NCBI RefSeq assembly: GCF_001522545.3
Contig: NC_031769.1
Span: 70,697,814 to 70,761,813, forward strand
Direction of reading: 5' to 3'
Source of the DNA: Parus major
Lineage: Eukaryota > Chordata > Aves > Passeriformes > Paridae
Length of the DNA: 64,000 nucleotides
This document shows, in pieces, positions 38,933 through 52,746 of this stretch. How positions within the stretch are numbered: the stretch's first letter is position 1; every line of letters starts with the position of its first letter. The position numbers and the translations under genes are program-made. The notes under the pieces are model-generated. The model was not told where the DNA came from. It did no database searches and saw only the letters and a program-made list of their open reading frames with translations.

Positions 38933-40471
38933 CTGAATAAAATGATGAGGAGGGTTAGAACCAAACAGTCTCAGTATCAAGCCCTGCTGATCTAAGTGGG
39001 GATTTCTTGGTTTAACTTAAATGAAAAAGCCTGTTAGCCTTTTAAACTCTGTGGTGAATTTGTGGATGGAGCGATCCCAAGCAATAAAGATTATCAAAAG
39101 GAATGCAAATGAAAACAATATCACATCATTAGATCTTAAGGTATTAAGTTAATTAGTCTTCAACTCATAGTAACTATAATATAACCATACAGCTCTGCTG
39201 CAATGGTTTAATTAAACCAAATACCCTCTAGATTTGAAGTCTTAATAAGGATTAAAAAAAAAAAATCAAGGCAAAAAAGTTTCAAAACCCTAAAAAAATA
39301 ATAAAACACGGGTGGACAGTGGTTCAAGTCTAAAAGGAAGACACAGGAGAAAGTCACCAATTTTCTGCATCTCCAACCTATAGAACATGGAAAACTAGCT
39401 ATGTTTGAAGATATTAAGTCAGTTTATGGTCTTGCCTTACTTCCAGGTTCCACAAGAAGTAGTTCTGCACACTTTTTTAGAACATGAAGGAATTTTTAAT
39501 TAAAATACAGCAAATGAAAACCTTGGTAATATTAAGAGAAGTGAAAAAATGAAATTACAGATCTTCTAACAGTGAATTCCCTGCTCATTGTGGTTAACTA
39601 TGTTGTCAACATTTTTTAGCTTTTTCAACAGCACAATTCTTTCACTGTCTTTTCCAGACAGAGATAAAACCAATATAAATTAAATAAAAATTTCAACCCA
39701 AGCTAGCCAGAACGAAAGACAACTTGAGACTTCTTGGACTAAGACAGTAAAAAAAAGCAGGCACCTATGGAAGTCACACAAGCTGGAACTGGGAAGCTTG
39801 CTGTAAGTACATTGATCAAAAGAGATGTGGCAGCTACAGGGCACAGGCTATTATCTTTTACAGTCTGTTTTCTTTGTTCTTTTAATAGCAAGTGGATAAA
39901 AATCCAACTCATAAGCTCCCATATGTTCAGCCAGAGAAGAGAAATATGCTGCACATTGATCTATTTCTGAAAAAGAGACTTTTATTCTCTACCAAATTCT
40001 TACACATTATCCAACTGTTACGAGCTCATTCAGACACCTAGAGTGATACTTCAGACACAGTCATACAGAACTATATATATCAGCATACAGAATAATGTTA
40101 ATGAACATATAAATGCCAAAAACTCTAAGTGTGACTTGAAATTAAATCCCAGGTAGCACACAAAGAGAACTCTCTCCATGTGGTCAGGTTTCTTTTTATT
40201 ACTACCATCAGGAATTTGCAGCTTATACCTGTAGCTTGTGGATACAGAGCTAAAATGATAAATTATCTATTTCAAAATGTTAAAAATATTGGCATGTGTG
40301 ATATATATTTATATCCACTCAACCTCCTAACACTTTTAATACTATATTATAGAATTGATATGTATTCTTTATACAAACCAGTGGTACAACGTACATGTCA
40401 CCGAACTACATATGTCCATCTTTCTTAGTATTTTGTCTAATAAGTTTTCTCAGTACATGGTTTTCAATAGG

Positions 40472-40520
40472 TTTGTTTGTTTGCTTGTTTGTTTGTTTGC
40501 TTGTTTTGTTGGTTGTTTAG
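40472..40520. repeat. (GTTT)n / (GCTT) low-complexity tract
   Basis: Runs of GTTTGTTTGCTTGTTT-type units. The overlapping open frames of 68-69 codons (40355-40683) read through it and are not genes. Confidence 0.85.
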
Positions 40521-40824
40521 TTTGGCTTGTTTTTTTGGGAGTGGGCTGGGGTGTGTTTTTTTAATACTAGTATTATTTCTTTATAAATCTTACTACATAT
40601 TTTGTCAAATTCTGCAACTCAGTTTTTGGAACTACAACAAAATTAGTAAGTTTCTATGGAGGTGTAAACCTCTATTTAGGTAGAGATTAGGTGCATTTAT
40701 AGAAGACACAATTGTGTGTTGCACATTCTTCTATTGGCTTGTGAAGGAAGCGGTACAAAGGTAGAAATTAAAAGGCTGTAACCATTTTGAAGGAATTATT
40801 GTATGAAGAAGGACAGAAAACATA

Positions 40825-40856
40825 CCAGATTACCCAGATTCCAGATTACCCAGATG
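40825..40856. repeat. 16-bp tandem duplication
   Basis: CCAGATTACCCAGATT (40825-40840) is followed directly by CCAGATTACCCAGATG (40841-40856); one mismatch in the last base. Confidence 0.92.
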
Positions 40857-43823
40857 TATTTCATCTGTTATACAGTTTGGACTTTGGATGTTTACTTTAA
40901 ATTTTCATAAAGGCTACACTTCTGTACCTGCTAAGCTGTGCATGGACCCAGTTAGAAAAGGATATCCTCACTCTGCATCAATCTAAAATTTTTTGGTTTA
41001 ATTCTTTTTTAAAACAGATTTTAAAAGCGTTGTCCAGTCTATACAAGGGATACTACTCTTAAGAAAATCACTGGATGCTTTTGTTGCCTTAAGATTGTGC
41101 TCAATAATCCCCTAAATTTATAACTAGTGACATTTAAATCTTCATGCTGTTCTATAAAAAGTATAATTTATTCAAAAAACAAACAATGCAAATGGTCTGT
41201 ATCCCTCTGGTGCTGTTTTCTTGGAAACATTTTTTTTTTAATTTTTAAGTATGCTCTCTTTTTGCCTCACTTTTACAGACTTCTTTTGTCCACCTCTCCC
41301 TAAATACCTTCTTTAGAAAAGAAGACAAGGAAAAGCTGATATTCACATCTGTTATACAGAAAACACTGTCAAATCTGTCTTCCTGGTATACAGATAAACA
41401 GTCTTCATTGCTACTAATTGATTTGCATGTAGTAGTTGGAAAAGATATTTGAATAATTGTCTTTCCAAACCCAGAAAAAAATTCCTCTTACTTTTATGAA
41501 ATTTAAGCTAAAAAGAATACTTTTAATTTCTTATCCAGAACTTTAAATTACAGGGATAAGAAGCTAGGAGAAATTCATTATGTTTAACTACTAAGAGAAG
41601 TCAGTACTGCATGTAGACTACAGTTCTGCATGCTGATGAATGCTTCATCAGAAGAATTATCACTTAGCAAGATGGCAAAGGCAATATATCAATTATCAAA
41701 AATATCTGTATTCTAATCTGGTGCTTTGCATTATTTAACATTTTCTGACACAAAATACGTCTTAACTGCCTTCTCTATTCTCTGGCCATTAATCCCCTGA
41801 GGTAGAACACAAATGCCAATGACATAGCAAAACACTGCTGAGATTAAGATTTAAATGAAAATCAATATTTCAGTTGGCTGAAAAACTAACCTCTCTGACT
41901 TGCTGAATGGTAAGACTAAAAATACAGTCCATGGTTTTGTTTCATGTACAAAAGTGTGGGGTTTTTTCTTCCCAGTTATTTCAGATGAAGATCTTATGAG
42001 TTGAAATAGAAAGGTGGGGGGAAAAAAAAAACAAAAACAAAACATGAAAATTGTTTTCAGTTTTACTGAAAGATTAGAACATCTCTAGGTCAAGCATCAC
42101 TCACATTAGCACTACCTGACAAGCTACTTTTGCTGAAACTAAGTTTGCATGCATAATTAATTATTCAGGCCTCTTCTTTCTTCTTTCTTGAATGTTATTT
42201 GGATGCTAAATGGAGGGATTTATTCTTGCATCCCGTTTAACATCTGGGGAATTACTATGAAACTGTAATTACTTTAACTAGCTAAAAATCTTACAGATCC
42301 CCATGACTGTCACTCCAATCTTTACATGGCTGGCATGACACTGTCTTCACTGCGAAGTGGAAATAACAAATCTTTTTTAGCTTGTAAGAGCTTTGGAGTC
42401 TATGGCTGAAAACCCAGCAATAAATGAGATGCATATGACCCATCTCAAAATTCAGCAGAAACTTCCTTGTAACACCCCTGACTGTAGACAACCTCTTGTG
42501 TTTGTGCATGAGTTTGTCTGGTAAAATAGTGGAAAGTTCTCTATACCTACATAAGAGAGAATTTCTCCTTCCCTTAAATTAAGAAAAAAACCCCAACAGC
42601 TTCATCAGATATCTGTGGGTAAAACCTTTGAGAAACAACTGAGATAGTTGCACCCTGTATGGGAACACCCACGACTGTCAAATATGATGAGTCAGGGCAA
42701 GTGGCACTAGTTTTAATGTTGTTAAAGTTTCTCCTCTTGTGATTTCCTCTTTATTACTTTGTGTCCAGGGACAAAGAGAAATAGGAAATATACTCCTTGA
42801 ATACACACTGCAAGCTGAAATATTTAGGTTAATTGAAGGTTTGACTAACATGAAGCAGCTTTCTGTAAGAGTATGACATCAAATTGTACCATGCTACCTC
42901 TGAATGTAGCCTGTGGGATAAAGGAGGGCTTTAATTAAAAAAACACTTGAAGCAGGTAAGTGAATGAGTTAACTTCTAGCAGATCACAGTCAACGTGAAT
43001 GTTTTGGCACCAGTTTAAACTTTCAGATGTAAAAATCTGATGTTGAAATCCTGCTTTTAAAAAAAAAAAAAAAGAAAAAGATTTCTGGGCCTGCCTGAGG
43101 CATTACTTTGATGCTATGAAAATTTCATAAAGCATTGTAGACGTGCACAGAAAACAGTTGATTTAGACCTCCAAATAATTCCAAAGCCTTATCCTGAATA
43201 CTGTCTCCAAGCTTCCATTGCTGCATTTCCTCCTTTATGTGAGACAGAGGCCCATGTAAGCTAACATGAGAAGTTTCTGTGTCAAAATCCAACTACAAAT
43301 TCCAGCATCAACTCAAAAGCATTGCACCCTGAAATGGATCTCACAGATGTAGTTCTGGATGCTATGATAGAATGTCCTATGAACATGGGCTCCAAATATT
43401 TTGTTTTCAATTAAAGTTTGAGTGAACTTCAGTTTATATTTTCCCATTCTAAAAATAATTTCTCCTTGCTTCTTCTGAGGTAACATGTACTTAATCATAA
43501 TAAAATGTGCATAAGAAAACAATCTCATTTATTTGCTTTCAAAAAGTTTCAGTTGCTGAGTCAGGATGACATCACTGTTTTAAACAGTATTTAGTGTACA
43601 GACTACTGACACTCCCACTTTTCAAGTAAAATTATGTGGATTTAGCACAATGAAATCCTGTACCAACACATTGCCCCGAGAATCATCAAATATCCCTCCA
43701 TGCTCAAAATTTTGTTCCCTTCTCCATGATATGCAATCATAATACAAGTAATTTCATAAGCTTTGAATAATGCAAAAACTGTTTCATCCTTCCCTAACAT
43801 ATGACAGAATATATCAAAAGATT

Positions 43824-43842
43824 TATATATATATATATATAT
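43824..43842. repeat. (TA)n microsatellite
   Basis: Nine to ten TA units in A+T-rich DNA. Confidence 0.9.
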
Positions 43843-44199
43843 TCTTCAACACCATTAGGGGAGCAAAGTGCTTTTCCATAAACACCATACAGAAACTACA
43901 TGTTAAATTACATCCTGACCTAAGAAAATCACAAGTAAAAATTCCCTTGAACATTCTGCTGCATCGTCCTAAGAAGATATTCTTGCACAAAAATTACACT
44001 GACTTTCCATAATTTTTAGTAAAGTAATAGAGGCAGATAGAAAATCAATAAAATATTAATAGCTTGATGTGAAAGACAGACATAAATATATGCAGATATT
44101 TATGTACTCACAGCTTACTAGAGAGATATTTCCCATAGGATTTATTAGGGAAAAAAAAAAAACAACTATATTTTTATGATAATACAAAAGAATTGAGAA

Positions 44200-44409
44200 C
44201 AAAGGTTGAATATGAGAAAAATTTATTCACTGAAGGAGTGGTTAAGCATTGGAGCAGGTTTCCCAGTGGAGTCATGCTCCTTGGAAGTGTTCAAAAAATG
44301 ACTGGTCCTGGCATTTAGTGCTACAGTTTAGTGGGCATGCAGCTATTCAGTCAAAGGCTAGACTTGATGATCTTGGAGGAACTTTTCCAACCTTAATGAT
44401 TCTATGATA
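44200..44409 (+). mobile_element. CR1 LINE 3' end, C-terminus and 3' UTR
   Basis: A CR1 3' fragment of a different subfamily from the 15.6 and 35.6 kb copies. 'AAATTTATTCACTGAAGGAG' (about 44219), 'TTGGAGCAGGTTTCCCAGTG', then 'CTAGACTTGATGATCTTGGA' and the terminus CCAACCTTAATGATTCTATGAT near 44408 follow the usual order of the CR1 end. It is 5'-truncated to about 210 bases and non-coding. Confidence 0.85.
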
Positions 44410-45606
44410 AAAAGTAGTTCTAGGAATCATTCTGTTAACACTGGTATTAGTTGATTTTAAACTATTGTCTTTATTGTCAGTTTGTTGCACTGAATACAAA
44501 GAACTCTGTTTCTACAGTGAAGTAATTACTTTCAATTTTTACATTTTGTTGAACGGAAAATTTATTTTTTCTCCAAAGAATTTGTTATTTTATTTCCATT
44601 ACATTACATGGCAGAGGATAAAGTCAGTTAAAGATTATTTTTTACTTTTCTTCGTATGGGTACTATGGGCGAGTTTATTGAATGAAAGAACTCAGCTTCC
44701 TGGGATGTGCTTTCTTACATAGTCAAGTTTTGATAAATCTCTCACAAGGCAGCTCATTAGGAACAGCTCTCTTTATGTATTGTCCTTGGAAAAAATGCTG
44801 TATTGAAACAGAAGATTTCTAAATAACAAAGATGGATACTTAAAATAACTCCAATATGTGATAATGTAGACCATTATTTTATTTCTTGTCAGTAATAACC
44901 TGGAGATGTAGTGCTAAGGAAAGAAAAATAAGATTAATTTCAAGGTTATTAGAATTTATCCTCACATCCTCATGTTCACTCATTCATACATACTTCTTTT
45001 TATTTTCTGCCCCTACTGTTTTGTTCATTTCCAGACCCCCCAAAATAAGCAATTCTAATAACTTTTAAAAGGAAAATCACCATCTTTCAGTTAGGAAGCA
45101 TGTGATTTCCAACACTAAGTCCATCTCTCTGGTGTCAGAGATAAGGCCCATTATGCAGTTGCAATTATCCCAATTGTTAATAGTAAATGCTGGACTCAAA
45201 TTCAAAAAATCAGATGGTGTTCCAACTCTTTTCTACACAGCATTTCAAATATTAACTTTACTTCCAATAGAGTTTTCTACTGTTTCTAAAATACTAGTGT
45301 TTGGTGTTCTTAAGCTCATTTGCTTTAAAAATAAAAGAAAAAGGAAAAAGAACTAAAGATAATTAAGATATTTGAAGTTTGGTATGTTATGAATCTTGAA
45401 AAATATAGATATAGAATTCTGAAGCTGTTAGTGTCATTTTCTCAAAATTAACAGTTAATGCTGGAGTACTAGAAATATATCCATGGCAAATTATGATACC
45501 ACACTCAAGAAGTTTTCCCTATCAGATTAGATTTGCATAGTCTGCCAGGATCCTGAGGTGGATGTTTTCCTTAGGGTGCTTTGTACTGGACTTGAGCTCC
45601 CATCTG

Positions 45607-45656
45607 CCAAAAAAAAAAAAAACAACCAAAAAAAAAAACAAAAAGAAAACCCAAAA
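45607..45656. repeat. A-rich low-complexity tract
   Basis: Runs of 10 or more A separated by C or CC, likely expanded by slippage. Confidence 0.85.
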
Positions 45657-45692
45657 AACTGATGTTTGTTTTTCCACTCCTTATTTCAGGAG

Positions 45693-45722
45693 TACTTGTA
45701 GCTACTTGTAGCTACAAGTAGC
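45693..45722. repeat. Direct repeat merging into a 22-bp perfect palindrome
   Basis: TACTTGTAGC occurs at 45693-45702 and 45703-45712. The interval 45701-45722 is then identical to its own reverse complement, centred on the AGCT at 45710-45713. The combination suggests local duplication with inversion. Confidence 0.9.
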
Positions 45723-48700
45723 ACCCCAATCTGGCACAGAAGAAGAATGGCACAAACTCTTCCATTTATCCTTTTGGACAAGTAATGTGTGTTGTCTTCA
45801 GGAGAAGCTGAATTTGGTTTACAATAACTCATAATTTTTGCTGTGGAGTACTTAGATTTCCATGTGAGCAACTAAGCCCTGTCAGGGTCGGGAAGTGCAC
45901 CACTCTTCTTACTCCTAATCAATGAATTACCATTTACTGATAAGTTTTATATTGCAGGTTCCAGAAGAAGGTTTTCTGCTGTGTGAAAGCACATGAGCAT
46001 GCTAGTAGGGTTCCCCAAACTATGAAATACTGGCTATAATATTTAAGATTAATTAATGTTCCTCTTCCCATCTTCTGATCATAGTTCTCAACCTTGATAA
46101 TTTATTAATACATATTTGAGGTAGTTGTGGGTTTGGGATTTTGTTGGTTTTGGTTTGGTTTTTTAAAATAAGTCTACATACTTGCAGTAAAATAACCTAT
46201 TTATACCTGCAAGCAGCAATTGTTTGTATCTTAATAACTAACTTCATTGGTATTAAAATAATATTTTTAATAATAACTTCATTAAAAAAAAATCATCTTG
46301 TTCCAATGAAGTTCACAAGCAATATCATATAATTTTCATTGTTAAGGATAAAAAAGACTAAGTAACTATTCCTATTATTTCTTAAAACAAAGTTTTTATT
46401 GGAAAAGAGTACACTTTTAGAAGAACTACTAAAAAAGCTTATCAGGTTTTTTTTAGCAATTTATATGACTGGGATGCTTGCATTTCCAGAGTCTTTATTT
46501 TATATTTAAGCTAAGAAATTTATTTTTTTTTTTTTTATTTGCATGTGTGTATTTCGCTTCCTGCTTCCTCAATTGCAATTTCTGATTCCCCTAAGGAGAA
46601 CAGTGAAAAATCATAATTTAAACATATAAATATATCTGAAGTCAGACAATAGAGTATTTACATAATTTGAAACAACAAATACAATGAGATTATACAGTAC
46701 ATGTATTTTAGATTTCCTCTGAGTAAGGATCATTTTCATTATATTTTTCAAATTTTTCTTTCAGTTATTTTCAGTTTGTCATCACAATAAAATGTTTCTT
46801 GAGGAAGTGCATTAACTGTATGAAATGGAAATGTGAAAACCTAGGGGCACAATTCTTTTCTCAATAAATATGACTGTGTTGCCAATATGGTGTAGAATTT
46901 TTTGGAGCCAGAAGTATTTCAATTTTGGTCAGTCATATCCTGGATAAAAACTTAAGCTACCTGATTTCAACCCATCTTTGAGGCAAGCAGGCATTCTCAA
47001 TGACAGTTGCCACCCTGGAGAAGTAGGAGTATTTAGCATTTCTCACTCTCTGGTTCAAATCTATCCCTTGCTTGTAAAGTACTGAATCCTAGCACTGTAG
47101 AGACCTTGATGAACCTCAGCCTAACTAACTCTATGTATAAGGTTGGCATGCATTTTTATAAGCTGGGCTTTTCCATGTTCCCAACAGCCTTTCCAGACCC
47201 AGGTGTAATAACTTTAGGAATACAGAATCCCTGTGAATTCCCTGGCTGATAAAGTGAGGTACTTGGCAGATGATGAGATATATACTAGAACCCTTATGGA
47301 TTTATTCAATTAAAAACAATATCATGAGATTCTTACTAAGGTCTGTGAGGAAAAAAAATGAATTCTATTTGGAATAAGCAAAAAAGTTCTTTAGTTTTAA
47401 AATCCTTAATATGTTCAATACATGGTAAAAAGATTAATATCCTTCCTGCACTACAACTGTTTTGTGCTTTTAAGTGGACTGCAGAAAAAACAACACCTGC
47501 TTTCTAATTATTTGCAGATCAGATGAACCTGTCCTTTCAGACAGTGGGAAAACTTTGACAAATTCCAGTTAATATCTTAGATGATAAAACAAAAATATAA
47601 GTTGGCATTACAGCCTCCTCCTTGACCAAAACTCCAATTTGAAAGAAACAGATAGATTTAACAGTTCACTCCATGGATTTAATCCTGTGGATGTGTTGAT
47701 GTTCACACATTTCAGCAGTGAATGACCTTCATTAGAACTAGGGTCAGAAATTTTATCTTTGTCTTGGAGTACATGTGTAATACCACAAAAAATGTGAGCA
47801 ATACCAAAACTAGGGTCTAGTACTGCTCATAAACAATTTGAGTTCCCAAACCCCTATGTTTCCCCAGAATCCATAACTAACAGTACTCATTTCACTAACG
47901 GCTTCTGTTAGAGACTATGTAGCATCTTTATTTAATCAACAAAGTAACCATCAACAGTGTTATTAAGAAGATGAACATTATTCCTTTATTAGCTGAAGAA
48001 ATGAGATCCACAGCTTTTGACATTCACAATGTCATATGCAGCCGAGAACAAACCTTTGTTAACACATATTTTTGCTCCATAAGATGCCAAATTATTCACT
48101 CCTAGTGAAAACAGAAAAACCCTATGTAGACAGAATAACCAAAATTACCATTGTGGGCGGCCAGTACACCTGCACCCCATAATGAAATCTTACTGATAAG
48201 ATCCCACATGCTTTCACCAATGCTGTTCTTCCGTCTCCTTGCTCAAATAAAACCCACTTTAATTTTTCTATTTCCACTATGCCCAAATATTTTCACATAC
48301 AACCCATGCACTCCCAGCAGAAGGATAGAAAACCAGAAATGTCGTATGTTGGTTGAACTGTGCTGTGTTGTTCTAACAGGCATCCAGGCACAAACTGTAA
48401 GGTCTTCTGTTAATTACTGGCCTGAATGTTGCTTTTGGAAATGAAAGAAAGAGTAGTTGAGACTGGCTGAGAATATGCAGCAACATCCACGTGATCCTGG
48501 CAAGAGAAGGATATAGCAAGTCATTCCCCCAGCTTCCTTAAACTCTGCTTATGTGTTTCGCAACATAAAAGACTCGGGTCTTTCTAATAGGTCTGCACCC
48601 AAATCTACCTGAAAGTTAGATAGGGTGGGTTTTTTTAACTTCTTAACAAGGAAAAAGTGAAACAAGCATGCATTTGCCTCAGATATGGAGTAAGAATCAC

Positions 48701-51700
48701 AAAACACACTCTTATATTGCAGACTTTGTGAAAAAACAGCCAGATATGGACTATTATAATGTATTCATATGGAAATAATGATGTGTCCTGATTCCTCAAG
48801 ATTTTTACCAGGCACCTCTCATTTTTCAGTATCGACACTATGAATTAATCCTTCTGCTACTCTTTCAACACCAATAATATTGACTTCCTGGATATAAAGT
48901 CATATGCAATGTATATCATTTCCTCAGGTAATTGTGTAGGCTGGAAAACACTGTGAGCTGACTCATCAGAAGGAGCTTTCTGTTTTATCACACTGGTTAT
49001 CAGTTCTGCACAGTACATGTACCATGCCTGGAGAGTAGAACTAGGTATGTGACAGGAAAAGACTCTTACACACTCTTACAAAAAGCTCCTTTTCCTCTCT
49101 GTTGGATTGCTTCATGCTTTCCTACTTAACTGACTTGTAAACCCACTCTTTAAATAGTGCCAGGTTTGTGGGAAAAGAGGAGGAGCAGAACTAAAGGGAA
49201 AGTAGACACCAATTCACTCCCCTCACCACTGCCTCTGGCATTTCATGAGGTTGAGTGTGCATGTGCAGCCACACTACTCTGCTTCTCCTACATGTTTCTT
49301 GCTGCACTTCTGCTCTGCTGGAAGTTGCCTGTGGGATGGGTCACTTGGGTTCTAGGACTCGGTGGTTAGTGGGAAATGGACGGTGAGCAAATAATAGGAA
49401 TTTCTGAAATAACTCCAGACAACTTGAATAAAAAACATCATCAACATTCAAACTAACTTCCCTGAAAGATCTGTGTTCTCTAAGTGTATTTGTCCATGAT
49501 TTTGTCTACATCATTTAGCTGCATATCTCATAAACCTCCATTAAGACTTTGATAAGGCATGAACAATTTTTTTACAATGGTGGAGTTGTTTTTAAAGTAG
49601 AGTTACACAACTTCTTCACCTGAGGAGTCCTGGGTAAGGGAAAATAAACTTATAGGCAAAGGGGAACAAAGGGCAGCATTACAAAGAAGAGAGAATATAT
49701 GGATAGATAAAATAACCTTTTTACTGTTAAGTGCTGAGAACAATACTTAAAATACTTAAATTACTTATTAATTATAATTAATACTTAAAATTTTCAAAAC
49801 TAAGTAGACTTTATTTTCATTGTTAGGAAAAACTAAACTAGTAAATACAAAATAATAATGGTGGAAAAAATAGTCATGCTCTTTCTCTTTTTATTATTTA
49901 AATAAGCTCTTCTTAAAAACTGGATCACAAAAGACATTTTTTTGCATTCAGTTATCAGCATAATTCTATAGCCACAGAGAAAATATTTTGTCCTTTAACT
50001 CCAGATCCAAATTAAAGATGTCAATCCAGGGTCACAATAAAGTCTGTCTTGTAAGCATTTTGTTTAGCTGCAAAATATCCAAAATATATCTTTGATGTTA
50101 AGAAGACTTAGATTTTGTTTTTTTCATTTCATCAAAAAAAAAAAAAGTAATTATTATATACTACTATTTTAGAAAACTATAAGCTTTCTAGATCTCAGTA
50201 GATTTTGTTTGAATTTTGATATTGAATCCTAGTTACATGCTGCTAATATTGGTTTCAATCAGGAGGTTAAAGCTCAGGACCTTAACTGGTCTGAATGCCA
50301 ATCTGAAAAATTAGTTAACCAGTCTATTAAAATATCATAATTGATTTTAATTCATTATATACTGTATTATATTGTTAATTCTGATTCAATTGTTTGGAAT
50401 ACAGACAACAGACCTGTTTCTTAACTCAGTGGAAATCTGACAACTAGTTTTTTCCTCTTTTGAACAAAATGGTCTGAGATGATTACATAAATTTCTGTAC
50501 TGTTTTTTTCCCCGTCAGCTTAAAATTACCAGTACCTTGAGTACTTAGATCAGTAGGTGATTACAGGAAGATAAGGAAGACAGCACCACAGGTGATTTCC
50601 TGGATCATTACATCCACTGTTCCATTATTATTGGCAGAACTACTCAACAAATAAAACTGATTATCACACATATATTACAAATAGTTTGGAGTGAGGAAGA
50701 AAAAAGTCCCTAAGTTAAACTTGCAAATATGAAGGCTAATATTTTCAAATTAATCCTGCCTACATAAGTCTTCATGGTTTTTTCACTTCTGGCAGAGTGA
50801 TGCAGACCATATTCTAAATTATATGATGGCAAAGCACATTCTCCCCATACAGAAAACTTGCAAAATTTTGCTTATGCTTTTAAATAATGTTTTAATACAT
50901 CTTTGAACATTTCTATGAAGAAAGTAGGAGGATGCAAATATGGATATACATTTTGAGTCCAGAAAAATTAGGCAATGAGCTCATGTTAGCATACACGTTG
51001 ATAATGTGATGTACCCAGCTATGGGATTAATTGTTTTCTTTAGAATTAATCTTTTCCTGGATCATAGAAACTTCAAGAACACCCATTATAGTGGTATTTG
51101 ATTTTTGAATAAATGGAAGCCCTAGTCCATTTACCCTTTTTTAAAACAGCATGAGAGTTATCTGCAGAAAATAAGTTTACATTCCCTTTGTGACTTCTCT
51201 GTCCTACCTATGAATTTAAAAGGAAAGTTTATCTTTTTAATTTTATTCTCAGAAATAGGTCACAGTGACTTCTAGAAGGCTTAGCATTAAGGAATCTCTT
51301 TTCCTTTAGGAGATACAAATCTTAATGAAGAGAGCCAAAAATGTCTTACTCTTTAGAATAGGTTTATTACTGATTTATCAGTTCATTATCCTCCTAATTT
51401 CCCCATTTATAAATCTGATTAACTCTTGCACTATCCTCATGTCACTGTCTATGAGATATTACATTAAATCCTCTGATGACTTACTAAGATCATTTCCCTG
51501 ACTTTCCTGAACTCTACAGATATTTCACATGCCCTGAGGAAAAAAAAAATATAAAAAATACAATAGTATAGATTCAAGGGAAAGGAACTCTAAAGCTATT
51601 TAGGACTATTAGTACTAAAATCTTAAGAAAATCACTTTAAATAACAACAATGTTCATGTATTCCTAGAGATGTTAATATATTGGGCCTGAATCTCCCTCC

Positions 51701-52746
51701 TCACTATGTTGGTCTTAACAGCTATTTAAAGGTAATGTTATCAAAAGGTGTCAAGTGTTCTTCTTAATTTCACATCCTCTTTAGTGTCTATATTTCAGGA
51801 GTGGAAGAAGAAGAAGAAAAGAGATAATAATAAATTTACTTCAAAGACAGTGATATTTCCTTTTGACCCCCTTATCTTCCCCCTTCCCAGTTTTATAACA
51901 TGATTTGTTAAAACGAAGTCTCTTCTAAGAGGAGACAAAAGGGTAAAATGTCTTGGTGATCCAATTCAAATACATTTTAAGAATTCTTTATCATAAACAA
52001 GGAAAGACATTATGGTGTACTTCGCATATTTCAGAATTAGATCTAGTTTTTCACCCAAAGAACTTAGGTTGCTACATTAAGCCTAAACAGCATAAGAAAT
52101 TAGAGTCTTCTCCATTTATTTAGTTTCACTTCAGGGATGGTAAAGTGCTTTGCTAGCTTTTCCATTTTTGCCATTCTGAATAATTAATTGTTTTAAATGC
52201 CATTTACATTTTCTGATGTATTTAAGCAATACTTAAAATTTCATAAATAATAAGCATGCATAATTTGTGTTTCAATTACTGAATTTATAATCTCTCTGAA
52301 TGCTATTCAATGCATTACTAATGTACTTTTTGCCAAAAATTTCTAAATAGATGGCTTTCTAATTTGTATTATTTCCCCTGGAAGTACATATCTCAAGTTT
52401 TTCTTCCTCCTATAGCTGGAAATAAAACGAATGTGCTGGCTGCATATATTTATATTTCAGGATTTATAGCTAATTACATTTATAAAATGCAATTATAACC
52501 ATATTTTCCACTCTATAATTACAGAGCAATTGTTAAATATAACTTAAACTGCTTCAATAGTCGTTAGAATGGAAATTAGTAGTTAAAACTTGCTACAGTG
52601 AATCTGGAATATTCTACAAATAAAATAGTGCTGGCTCCTAATCCTTTCTAGTCAAAGATGACATCCCACATCTTTAGGCTGTGGCTCTATTCCACTTAGA
52701 GAATTACTGGAAGTAAAACCATAAAAGCCCAATGTCCCTACTGGCG

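Larger units (their letters stand above)
37583..44199. other. Gene-free A+T-rich DNA with one weak exon candidate
   Basis: No supported gene. A 120-bp open segment on the - strand with splice-like flanks (38813-38932) is listed separately. Other content: (TTTG)n-like DNA 40472-40520, a 16-bp tandem duplication 40825-40856, an A-run at about 43060-43073 and (TA)n at 43824-43842. About 39060-39240 has octamer (ATGCAAAT) and homeobox-like words. Confidence 0.5.
44410..52746. other. Gene-free A+T-rich DNA with candidate regulatory patches
   Basis: No gene recognised over about 8.3 kb. Contents: A-rich tract 45607-45656, a 22-bp palindrome at 45701-45722, T-rich stretches near 46155 and 46523, and an A+T-rich patch at about 52130-52600 with TAATTAATTG (52181-52190), GCATGCATAA (about 52254) and CAATTA (52273-52278). 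Open frames of 60-97 codons are unremarkable. A slightly G+C-richer stretch at about 49150-49390 is not recognised. Confidence 0.5.
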
